The translations under genes were made by a program, and so were the position numbers. From contig CALEWN010000195.1 in assembly GCA_937925385.1 (NCBI GenBank), positions 1 through 11,940 on the forward strand: DNA of 11,940 bases, read 5' to 3'. Numbering within the stretch: position 1 is the first letter of the stretch; every line of letters starts with the position of its first letter. Below, piece after piece: positions 6,046 through 11,940 of the stretch. The notes below the pieces were generated by a model that saw only the letters and a list, made by a program, of their open reading frames with translations, did no database searches and was not told the origin of the DNA. Source of the stretch: an uncultured Senegalimassilia sp. (GTDB lineage: Bacteria; Actinomycetota; Coriobacteriia; Coriobacteriales; Eggerthellaceae).

Positions 6046-9000
6046 AAAGGAAAATGAGCAAGTGGGGCGTGCTGGGCAACGCGTTCCTGTCCGTGGTGCT
6101 TGCCGTGTCGCTCATGCCGTCCTACGCGGCATTTGGTGATGATGGGCAGGAAGAAAGCCCCAAAGCCACGCAGGAGCAAGACCAGCAGGCCGTCGAAGAG
6201 CAGGCGGCAGACGGCGAAAATGCTTTAGAGGAAGCGGCTTCTCCTCGGGTCCAGATGGGTAATGTTGATGTTGACGACGAGGGTTCTTCCGCGGACGAAA
6301 TCGTCGAAACGGAAGGCGCATCGAGCGGTAGCACTGAAGATGACAATCGGGCCGACCTTGTTGCAATGATGTCAGCTGCTGATTCTTCGGACGCCATAGC
6401 TACTAGCGCCGAGCTTGAAGCGGGGACGTATACGATCTCCGCCAATGTCTCCATGCTCACCCCGTTAGGAATTACCGCGTACGCGACTAATCCCCAAAAC
6501 CCTTTGGGAATCGGAGAGAGCGGCATTCCTGGCGCCCCAGTAAAGAACAATGCTGAACTTATCGTGGATGCCGATGGACATAAAACTCTCACGTTTGAGC
6601 TTGTCAACCCGGTGTTCACGGTTCAGGATTTCTCTGATGGCGAAGGCGTTTCCGTCGTATCTAAGGAGCGCGTCGACATCGAGGAAGATCCTAATGACCC
6701 ATCGTATATCGAGGATATTCACGAAGATGGGTTCTATACCCGTGTTTCCAAGGTTGTCGTCTCCCTTGACAATTGGGATGGCTCCTATGAGTTTTCCAAT
6801 TGCAGCGAATATGCAACAGCATTAAACCGTAACGAGTCCCTTTCGTATGGCCGCTTCAATATTCCCTTGAAATTGACCGTCGACTTTGCAAATGCGATCA
6901 GGCATGTTGATGGCGATTTCTCAAAAACATTTATCGATGAGAATAGCGGTATAAAACTTTCGGTAGAAGCCGAGAGCTCTTCGTCTGTAATTGATGAGCT
7001 GCAAGCAGCGGAACTGAAAGTTTCCTCTATTGATGATGGTGAGAAGTCCGCCATTGATAATGCTTTGGGTCAAAAGTATAAGGTTAACCCGACTTTTGAA
7101 GGATATAGAGTCTCCCTCGTATCGGGTGAATCCGAAATCGCGCTTGATGATAAAGTCAAGCTTACCCTGGGCGTAGCCGAGGAATGCGACTCCCTGTATC
7201 TATTTGACGGCGGATTGCTCAGTGGCATTTCGACTACCTCGGGCGATGGCTTTCGGAATGCGGAAGTCTCAAAGCTCGGTATTTTTGTTCTTGCCAAAGA
7301 CGGCAATTCGTCCCAATGGGAATGGAGCAAAACATTAACGGACGATGCAACTGGGGCGTCGATTACTTATTCTACCGATACGTATTGGGACGACATCGTT
7401 TTGAACGGTGGCGAATTCGGCCAAGGTGCTGAGGTTCTAAATATATACGCCGATTACATGGGTGCTTCTGCAAAAAAAATAACAGATGCGGATTCCCTTG
7501 CGTCGTATACAGATCAGCTTAATTTTGACGGAATGCGTAATCCCCAGGTAGATGCCATCTGGGGTATTGCGCTAAATTTGATGGGCGAGGCAGATTATCC
7601 CAGTGGGTACAGCTGCCCGATTGGCGATGGGCATAGCAAGATGTCCGCAACGCTTCCCGTGGATGTTGCCAAAACGAACTTCTATCTCGTTTCCGGGAAA
7701 GTCGGGTCATCAAAGACCGTAAGGAAGGTTGTTTCTTCGGCTTCAAAGGGCTACGTTACGTTCGATCTTGTCCCCGCCGATGCAGAAGACGGATCTACGC
7801 TGCCGTTTTGGAATTACGTAATGGGTTGTGATCGTCATCCTTCTACCGCCCAGACCGACGATACTGAGATTGCCTATATTGTTGCCGTAAGCGAAGCTCC
7901 GGAGGAGGTTGCGAAGCCGACGGCTGTATCAGGGCTTGTCTATAACGGCGAGAGTCAGGTTGGCATTCCCTCGAGTGAGGCCTACACCATTAACGGCGTA
8001 GGTGAGGCTACCAATGCTGGTGATTACAGCGCTGTCGTGACGCTTAATGAAGGCTACGCTTGGGATGATGGATCAAGCGATTCGCTGCTATTGAGCTGGT
8101 CCGTCTCTCCAAAGAAGCTCAGAGCTGCCTATACGGGCGATTCTGTTGTCAGGTCGGTGAGCGAGGCGAAGCTTGCTGTTGAGGTTTCGGGCTTCGTTGA
8201 CGGAGAAAATGCCAATACTGTTGATGGCTATCAGGCGCCAGAGGTTAGGCTCCCCGTTAGTTTGAAGGCCGGTTCAACGTATTCGCTTACTCCCGAGGGC
8301 GGCAATGCGGGCTTGAACTATGTTTTTGAATATGTCGCGGGCATACTGTCTCTTGGCGCTGATTTTGTCCCGGACTACTTCGAGGCTGGAACATATTCGG
8401 TAACGGCAAATATCTATTGTCCGGCATCCGAAAATGACATCCTTCACCTTACGGCCTACATGACGAACCCTAAGAATCCTCTCGTGTCGGAGGACGATCC
8501 AAACTATGGCGTTCCGACAACTCCGATGTCGAATAATGCGACCCTTATCGTTTCGGCTGATGGCTCAAAGCATCTTATTGTGAATTTGCCGAATCCCGCA
8601 TTCACATTAATGAAAATCGGTCTGCCTGGTAACGGTGCTATTCTTGCGGGCGTAGCGCGTGATGCTTCGGTGTATGGAAGCCATGTTTCTGGAAGAATCA
8701 CGCAAGTTGTCTTCGACATTTCAAGCTGTGAATCGAATTATTTGCTTGCGGGTTCCGAAGTTTATGCAGTACCTCTTAAGGCTGATAAAAAGTGGAACTT
8801 ACAGCTGGGGGTTTCATGGGACTCGGTGAAGAGGATTTCCGATTCGACGAGTTACGCTGTTCCTGATGGGAGCAATGATGAAAATGCCAATTCCGGCAGC
8901 AATGGCGGCAACTCCAGCGGTAACCAGGGTGGCAATTCTGGCGATAACGGTGGTTCGAACGGTTCTGGCGGTTCCAATGGCGGTGCTTCCAACGGTGGCT

Positions 9001-9818
9001 CCACCACGGTGGACACTACCACGAGCGGTCACTTCGCTGCTGGCACGTACACGGTTTCGGCCAACCTGTGGTTCGACAAGGCCACCACGGGCCTGCCGCT
9101 GAACCCGCACCTGACCAACGGCGGCTTCCCGCCCTCGACGCCGGTGAGCAACAACGCAACCATGACGGTGGACGCTTCCGGCCATGCGTGGGTGAGCGCC
9201 CCGGTGGTCATCCAGGGCAAGGTGATGACCGTCAACAACGTGTGGGGCTCCGGCGTGAGCTACGACGGTTCCACGGTGACCATTGACCTGGGCACGCCCA
9301 CGGCCGATCAGACGCAGTTCGCGGGCACGTGCACTTCCAGCGTGACCATTGGCTGGCTGGCTCAGACCATCGCCGCGGGCATCTTCAACGGCGTGTGGGA
9401 CCACACGTGGTCCACGAACTGGGAGGTCGACCTGGTGGCAGGCTCGCTGCCCGCAAGCGGCGGCGGCGAGCTGCCGGCCGCGGCGCAGGCCATTTTGAAT
9501 GGCGAGAACGGCGTGGCTGCTTCTGGCGACGCTGCGGCTGCTGCGCTGGCGGCGGCTGAGAACGGTGCTGCCAAGGGCGGCGAGGCTGCTGGCAGCGCCA
9601 AGGACGGCAAGTCGGCCGGCAGCGCCAAGAGCGGCGTGGCCGGTGCGGTTGAGGACCTGGCCGATGCGGCCTCGTCCAACCCTGCGGTTGCGATCGCGCT
9701 GGGTTGCGTGGTCGTGCTAGCGGTGGCCGGCGCGGCTGGCGGCGCGTACGCGTACCGTCGTAAGAAGCGCGCGGCTGCGGCTGCCGACGGCGAAGCAAGT
9801 GATGTCGTAAGCAAGTAA
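6024..9818 (+). CDS. Large secreted, membrane-anchored surface protein with three repeated GTYT modules
   Basis: 1264 residues. GTG at 6024 follows GGAGG (6012-6016) by 7 bases. Residues 1-36 form a signal peptide (KRKMSKWG, a hydrophobic core, then SYAA). Residues 37-130 are acidic and Glu/Ala-rich. Three related modules begin at about 131, 786 and 1004, each with (L/F)xAGTY(T/S)(I/V), then NNAxLxVxADG and a hydrophobic NPxFT or similar strand. Between the first two lie an Ig-like stretch (about 309-427), an unrecognised segment (about 429-625, Trp/Tyr-rich) and MBG/YDG-type domains (about 630-780, with VSGLVYNG, NAGDYSAVVTL and GYAW). An Asn/Gly/Ser linker (about 952-1002) precedes module 3. 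The C-terminus has an Ala-rich stalk, a membrane helix (about 1221-1244) and RRKKR, so it is membrane-anchored with a short cytoplasmic tail. LPASGG (near 1147) is too far from the helix for a sortase signal. The modules recall NEAT domains in layout, but haem binding is untested. The role may be adhesion or ligand capture. Confidence 0.82.
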   Translation: MASLKAVKRKMSKWGVLGNAFLSVVLAVSLMPSYAAFGDDGQEESPKATQEQDQQAVEEQAADGENALEEAASPRVQMGNVDVDDEGSSADEIVETEGASSGSTEDDNRADLVAMMSAADSSDAIATSAELEAGTYTISANVSMLTPLGITAYATNPQNPLGIGESGIPGAPVKNNAELIVDADGHKTLTFELVNPVFTVQDFSDGEGVSVVSKERVDIEEDPNDPSYIEDIHEDGFYTRVSKVVVSLDNWDGSYEFSNCSEYATALNRNESLSYGRFNIPLKLTVDFANAIRHVDGDFSKTFIDENSGIKLSVEAESSSSVIDELQAAELKVSSIDDGEKSAIDNALGQKYKVNPTFEGYRVSLVSGESEIALDDKVKLTLGVAEECDSLYLFDGGLLSGISTTSGDGFRNAEVSKLGIFVLAKDGNSSQWEWSKTLTDDATGASITYSTDTYWDDIVLNGGEFGQGAEVLNIYADYMGASAKKITDADSLASYTDQLNFDGMRNPQVDAIWGIALNLMGEADYPSGYSCPIGDGHSKMSATLPVDVAKTNFYLVSGKVGSSKTVRKVVSSASKGYVTFDLVPADAEDGSTLPFWNYVMGCDRHPSTAQTDDTEIAYIVAVSEAPEEVAKPTAVSGLVYNGESQVGIPSSEAYTINGVGEATNAGDYSAVVTLNEGYAWDDGSSDSLLLSWSVSPKKLRAAYTGDSVVRSVSEAKLAVEVSGFVDGENANTVDGYQAPEVRLPVSLKAGSTYSLTPEGGNAGLNYVFEYVAGILSLGADFVPDYFEAGTYSVTANIYCPASENDILHLTAYMTNPKNPLVSEDDPNYGVPTTPMSNNATLIVSADGSKHLIVNLPNPAFTLMKIGLPGNGAILAGVARDASVYGSHVSGRITQVVFDISSCESNYLLAGSEVYAVPLKADKKWNLQLGVSWDSVKRISDSTSYAVPDGSNDENANSGSNGGNSSGNQGGNSGDNGGSNGSGGSNGGASNGGSTTVDTTTSGHFAAGTYTVSANLWFDKATTGLPLNPHLTNGGFPPSTPVSNNATMTVDASGHAWVSAPVVIQGKVMTVNNVWGSGVSYDGSTVTIDLGTPTADQTQFAGTCTSSVTIGWLAQTIAAGIFNGVWDHTWSTNWEVDLVAGSLPASGGGELPAAAQAILNGENGVAASGDAAAAALAAAENGAAKGGEAAGSAKDGKSAGSAKSGVAGAVEDLADAASSNPAVAIALGCVVVLAVAGAAGGAYAYRRKKRAAAAADGEASDVVSK
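8872..9030 (+). repeat. Degenerate Gly/Asn/Ser-coding repeat tract within the surface protein gene
   Basis: Imperfect tandem GGCGGCAAC/GGTTCC-type units encode a flexible linker (for example NSGSNGGNSSGNQGGNSGDN). Base composition changes here: DNA before the tract is AT-richer and DNA after it is strongly GC-rich. Such tracts can vary in length by slippage or serve as recombination sites. Confidence 0.6.
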
Positions 9819-9845
9819 CGGCTGCTGCTAAGCAGCGGCTAGCAA

Positions 9846-9913
9846 GCCCGCTGCCATCGGCGGCGGGCGAGAACTGGGATGGCACACAGGGTGCGCCGTC
9901 CCAGCTGCCGATG
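9846..9913 (+). other. Structured 3' untranslated region of the surface-protein gene
   Basis: A 10-bp stem CTGGGATGGC/GCCGTCCCAG (9874-9883 with 9895-9904) carries an inner CAC/GTG pairing. It is enclosed by CATCGGC (9855-9861), which can pair with GCCGATG (9907-9913). An alternative local stem GCCCGC/GCGGGC (about 9846-9868) competes with the outer helix. No T-tract follows, so this is not itself a terminator; it could stabilise the mRNA end or be part of a 3'-derived small RNA. Confidence 0.45.
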
Positions 9914-9950
9914 CGCCCCGTAGGTTCGAAAGAGCCCGCGGGGCGTTTTT
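9914..9950 (+). terminator. Rho-independent terminator of the surface-protein gene
   Basis: CGCCCCG (9914-9920) pairs with CGGGGCG (9939-9945) over an 18-base loop and is followed directly by TTTTT (9946-9950). This is the best terminator in the window. Confidence 0.75.
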
Positions 9951-9963
9951 GTGTTCGGGGGAC

Positions 9964-10055
9964 GGCCGGAGTGAGTTGGCGGCTCCGTAACGTTTTGACT
10001 CGCTAGCTTTTGTGGGGACCGCAGCCAAGTGCTGCGGGCTCTTCGCGTTTTTCGC
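9964..10055 (+). repeat. Intergenic structured repeat, copy B
   Basis: The core 9992-10012 differs from copy A (4393-4413) at one base. The flanking stems are CGGAG/CTCCG (9967-9971 with 9983-9987), CTCGC (9999-10003) pairing with GTGGG (10012-10016) through G-U pairs, and CCGCAGC/GCTGCGG (10019-10025 with 10031-10037) with a 5-base loop, followed by TCTTCGCGTTTTTCGCC. The stem sequences differ from copy A while pairing is kept. It lies directly after a complete terminator, so it is not needed simply to end that transcript. Confidence 0.65.
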
Positions 10056-10074
10056 CTTTCGTGTAAATCAAGAC

Positions 10075-10122
10075 TAGAACATATGTTTGTTTCTGATATG
10101 ATTAAAACAAACATATGTTCTA
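10075..10122 (+). promoter_or_regulatory. Perfect 18-bp inverted repeat enclosing an extended -10 promoter, upstream of the KilA-N gene
   Basis: TAGAACATATGTTTGTTT (10075-10092) is the exact reverse complement of 10105-10122, with a 12-base spacer. The spacer contains TGATATGAT, an extended -10 box (TG at 10094-10095, TATGAT at 10097-10102), placing transcription start within the right arm. Each arm also contains the 10-bp palindrome AACATATGTT. Binding of a dimer or tetramer to the arms would occlude the promoter, so this is a likely repressor operator, perhaps for the KilA-N protein itself or a trans-acting regulator. Confidence 0.6.
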
Positions 10123-10181
10123 TATGAAAAGATGGTTGGCAATGTGAGATTTGGCGGATTTTGGTTTGAAAAGGGGCGAGG

Positions 10182-11048
10182 ATGGACAAACAAATTAATG
10201 GGCACATCACAGCACTTGGAGTGCAAATTTGCGTTGTGGGCGATGGGACACAAGATGATTTTATTTCGATAACGGACATCGCAAGGTACAAAAGCGATGA
10301 GCCGAAGATGGTCATACAAAACTGGATGCGCAATCGTAACACCATTGAGTTTTTGGGTGTTTGGGAGGAAATTCATAACCCGCGTTTTAAAGGCATCGAA
10401 TTCGATGCCTTTAAAAAGGAGGCCGGACTCAATTCGTTTATTCTGACGCCGACGAAATGGATTTCTGCTACACAGGCTATAGGCATCAGGTCAAAGCGTG
10501 GCCGCTATGGCGGAACGTATGCTCATATGGATATCGCTTTCGAATTCGCATCGTGGATATCACCGGAATTCAAGTTGTACGTTATCGAAGATTATCGACG
10601 GTTGAAGGCTGACGAAAGCAGCAGGTTGTCACTTGGTTGGAATGAGAAGCGGCTGTTTTCAAAAATCAATTTCCAAATTCATACGGAAGCAGTAAAGAGC
10701 AATTTGATTCCGGATATTGCTGGGAAAGGCGCGCACTTTACGTATGCAACGGAGGCCGATGTGCTTAATGTTGCATTGTTCGGGAAAACGGCGAAGCAGT
10801 GGCGCGACGAAAATCTTGGCAAACTAGGGAACATACGTGATGCGGCAACGCTGCGTCAGCTTGTGGTGTTGGCAAACTTGGAAAGTATGAACGCGCAGCT
10901 TATAAAGGCGGGGGCAAGTAGGGAAGAGCGCGCAGAATATTTAAATGCCATGGCCAGGGAGCAGTTTGCGGCGCTCGAGGGAAATCCAACGCTGAAAGCT
11001 CTTGAGCGAAAGCTACAAATCGATGATGCAGATAGCAAAAAACAGTGA
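10182..11048 (+). CDS. KilA-N domain-containing protein
   Basis: 288 residues. The N-terminal half (about 27-142) matches the KilA-N domain, a DNA-binding fold of phages, large DNA viruses and bacterial accessory genes. It contains FISITDIARYK, then WMRNRNTIEFLGVWEEIHNP, then the hallmark TKWISATQAIGIRSKRGRYG and GTYAHMDIAFEFASWISPEF followed by KLYVIEDYRRLK. The C-terminal half (150-288) is helical and charged, includes YATEADVLNVALFGKTAKQW, and has no motif I can name. The ATG at 10182 follows AAGGGG (10171-10176) by five bases. It is AT-richer than the mutase gene (one sampled 60-base line is about 42% G+C against about 65%), suggesting acquisition. Its promoter lies inside a perfect inverted repeat. 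It is probably a regulator of the following small genes or of a mobile element; no integrase is visible in the window. Confidence 0.85.
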   Translation: MDKQINGHITALGVQICVVGDGTQDDFISITDIARYKSDEPKMVIQNWMRNRNTIEFLGVWEEIHNPRFKGIEFDAFKKEAGLNSFILTPTKWISATQAIGIRSKRGRYGGTYAHMDIAFEFASWISPEFKLYVIEDYRRLKADESSRLSLGWNEKRLFSKINFQIHTEAVKSNLIPDIAGKGAHFTYATEADVLNVALFGKTAKQWRDENLGKLGNIRDAATLRQLVVLANLESMNAQLIKAGASREERAEYLNAMAREQFAALEGNPTLKALERKLQIDDADSKKQ

Positions 11049-11123
11049 TTGAGCACTGGCGAAGATATTAAATACGCATGGGAGCATTACGGGATTGGCG
11101 CAGTGCGTGTACCGGGCGAGTGA
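11049..11123 (+). CDS. Possible 24-residue small ORF after the KilA-N gene
   Basis: Starting at TTG immediately after the KilA-N stop, the frame reads LSTGEDIKYAWEHYGIGAVR then VPGE, ending in TGA at 11121. It looks protein-like but has no Shine-Dalgarno. It is in the same frame as both the KilA-N gene and the next ORF, separated from each by a TGA, so it may be the remnant of a longer protein rather than a gene. Confidence 0.25.
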   Translation: MSTGEDIKYAWEHYGIGAVRVPGE

Positions 11124-11126
11124 GAA

Positions 11127-11273
11127 GTGAGAATCGGTCTTGGTTTGGACGGCAGTGAAATAGAGATTGTGGGCGCGTTGCTGGAGAACGGCGAGTGGCT
11201 TGCGTACCATGCTATGACACCTCTAACTAAGGAAATGATGCACGAGATAGCGTGCGCGCAAAGGAGGTTGTAA
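11127..11273 (+). CDS. Small hypothetical protein (48 residues)
   Basis: GTG at 11127 opens a 48-residue frame, MRIGLGLDGSEIEIVGALLE then NGEWLAYHAMTPLTKEMMHE and IACAQRRL (the GTG read as Met), ending in TAA at 11271. The composition is protein-like: two predicted beta-strands around DGSEIEIVGALL and EWLAYHAM, then a helix LTKEMMHEIACAQRR. The Shine-Dalgarno is weak (GGGCGAG about eight bases upstream). The Shine-Dalgarno of the next gene (AAGGAGG, 11261-11267) lies inside its last codons and the start follows the stop by two bases, so the two are likely translated together. Small size and a DNA-binding partner downstream suit a toxin-antitoxin-like pair, but no toxin family was recognised. 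Confidence 0.5.
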   Translation: MRIGLGLDGSEIEIVGALLENGEWLAYHAMTPLTKEMMHEIACAQRRL

Positions 11274-11275
11274 CT

Positions 11276-11875
11276 ATGGCTGATTGCAAACTTGCGAATG
11301 GGCAAACACTCTCTGCGGAAGATATTGAGCGTGAGTGTGCGGAATACGAGTCGGGCACGTGGGATGGTCGGCTTGACTGTATACCTGTTGGTCCTGCAGC
11401 AATTGCCGACGAGCCGCTGGTAACGGTTACGGTAAAGTTTCCGGCATCAATGATAGCCGCAGTAGATGAAAGAAGTTCCGATCGTTTCGCCTACATCCGC
11501 CGGGCAGTTGCGGCAGCCATTTTTGCCGATGCCTGTGAAATGGCTGCAGAATGGTTGCAGGGTGAGTGTGAATATCAGGCAATCCACGATGAGCCTTTTC
11601 CGAAGCAGACGTTTGGCAACCAGCCGAAAAATGGCGGTAAGGTTGTTATTGTCGCGGTCAATGCCGACAAAGGCACTGTTCGCAAAGTTAACGCATCGCG
11701 CGCGGCTGAAATGCTCGGCGTTACCAAGGGTCGTGTTTCGCAGATGGTCAAGGCGAATCAGCTGGAAGCTTTTAGGGATGGGGGCACTGTTTGGGTGACG
11801 CTCGATAGCATAGAGGCCCGCCTTGTCGAAAAGCCTAAGGCCGGGCGTCCTGCAAAAGCTCAGGCAACGGCATAA
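11276..11875 (+). CDS. DNA-binding protein with ribbon-helix-helix-like and excisionase-type HTH segments
   Basis: 199 residues from ATG 11276, eight bases after AAGGAGG. A GTG at 11252 is possible, but that Shine-Dalgarno sits inside the extension. Residues 1-40 (CKLANGQTLSAEDIERECAE, YESGTWDGRL) look like a conserved accessory N-terminus. Residues about 47-80 (LVTVTVKFPASMIAAVDERS, then DRFAYIRRAVAAAIF) fit a CopG-type ribbon-helix-helix: a short beta-strand and two helices. Residues about 140-180 (ASRAAEMLGVTKGRVSQMVK, ANQLEAF, VWVTLDSIEARL) fit an excisionase/MerR-like HTH, ending in a basic KPKAGRPAKAQ tail. Having two DNA-binding segments is unusual for a simple antitoxin. It probably represses its own operon and may be the antitoxin or regulator of the 48-residue neighbour; this is inference from context. 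Confidence 0.65.
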   Translation: MADCKLANGQTLSAEDIERECAEYESGTWDGRLDCIPVGPAAIADEPLVTVTVKFPASMIAAVDERSSDRFAYIRRAVAAAIFADACEMAAEWLQGECEYQAIHDEPFPKQTFGNQPKNGGKVVIVAVNADKGTVRKVNASRAAEMLGVTKGRVSQMVKANQLEAFRDGGTVWVTLDSIEARLVEKPKAGRPAKAQATA

Positions 11876-11940
11876 GCGCAAGAAGGGTTGCGGCGATGGA
11901 AATAAAGAAGATTATAGAGCCATAAAGATGAGGCAAGGTA

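Noticed and set aside
9440..9470. LPASGG in the surface protein as a sortase signal
   Set aside because: The membrane helix lies about 75 residues further on instead of directly after it, and Thr is replaced by Ser. The helix plus RRKKR at the end is sufficient as an anchor.
10075..10122. The inverted repeat as transposon ends or an integration site
   Set aside because: A 12-bp spacer cannot hold an element, no transposase is near, and the promoter in the spacer explains the structure better.
11896..11940. Nine-codon ORF (MEIKKIIEP) and a possible new start at 11928
   Set aside because: Too short and without a convincing ribosome site. The window ends before anything downstream can be judged.

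Overview
The window looks like a chromosomal segment from a high-GC Gram-positive anaerobe. Coriobacteriia (Eggerthella/Gordonibacter-type Actinomycetota) is the best guess. The reasons are strong G/C third positions in the housekeeping gene, a very Ala-rich lipoprotein, and a large membrane-anchored surface protein with GTYTV...NNA.L.V..DG modules of a kind I associate with that class. No rRNA, tRNA, CRISPR array or transposase gene was seen. The taxonomic call is inference.

Layout. Minus strand, 1-2438: a short operon running leftward. It has an unrecognised, apparently frame-disrupted leader gene, then a family 1 extracellular solute-binding lipoprotein, then the N-terminal part of a membrane sensor-like protein cut by the window edge. 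Plus strand, 2643-4352: an intact PgcA-type phospho-sugar mutase with all four active-site loops. Next comes a 485-bp intergenic stretch with a structured repeat, a terminator-like hairpin and a good promoter. After that, 4838-5488 encodes a Crp/Fnr-family regulator that lacks the cAMP-contact arginine. From 5489 to 6023 lies a dense regulatory region: a perfect 18-bp palindrome, GGTAAC/GTTACC sites, a promoter and a roughly 300-nt structured leader. It precedes a 1264-residue secreted, C-terminally membrane-anchored surface protein (6024-9818). That gene ends in a structured 3' region with a Rho-independent terminator and a second copy of the intergenic repeat.

From about 10060 the DNA becomes AT-richer. 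A perfect 18-bp inverted repeat flanks an extended -10 promoter, followed by a KilA-N-domain gene, one or two very small ORFs, and a protein joining a ribbon-helix-helix-like segment to an excisionase-type HTH. This looks like a small acquired regulatory or toxin-antitoxin-like module.

How it may work together (inference). The Crp/Fnr-like protein probably acts on GGTAAC/GTTACC sites at its own promoter and at the surface-protein promoter. A 10-bp palindromic core, AACATATGTT, is shared between the surface-gene operator and both arms of the KilA-N promoter repeat, which hints at a common or related regulator. The surface protein gene is a compositional mosaic: GC-rich ends and a lower-GC middle of about 2.6 kb. 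This suggests exchange of the exposed domains.
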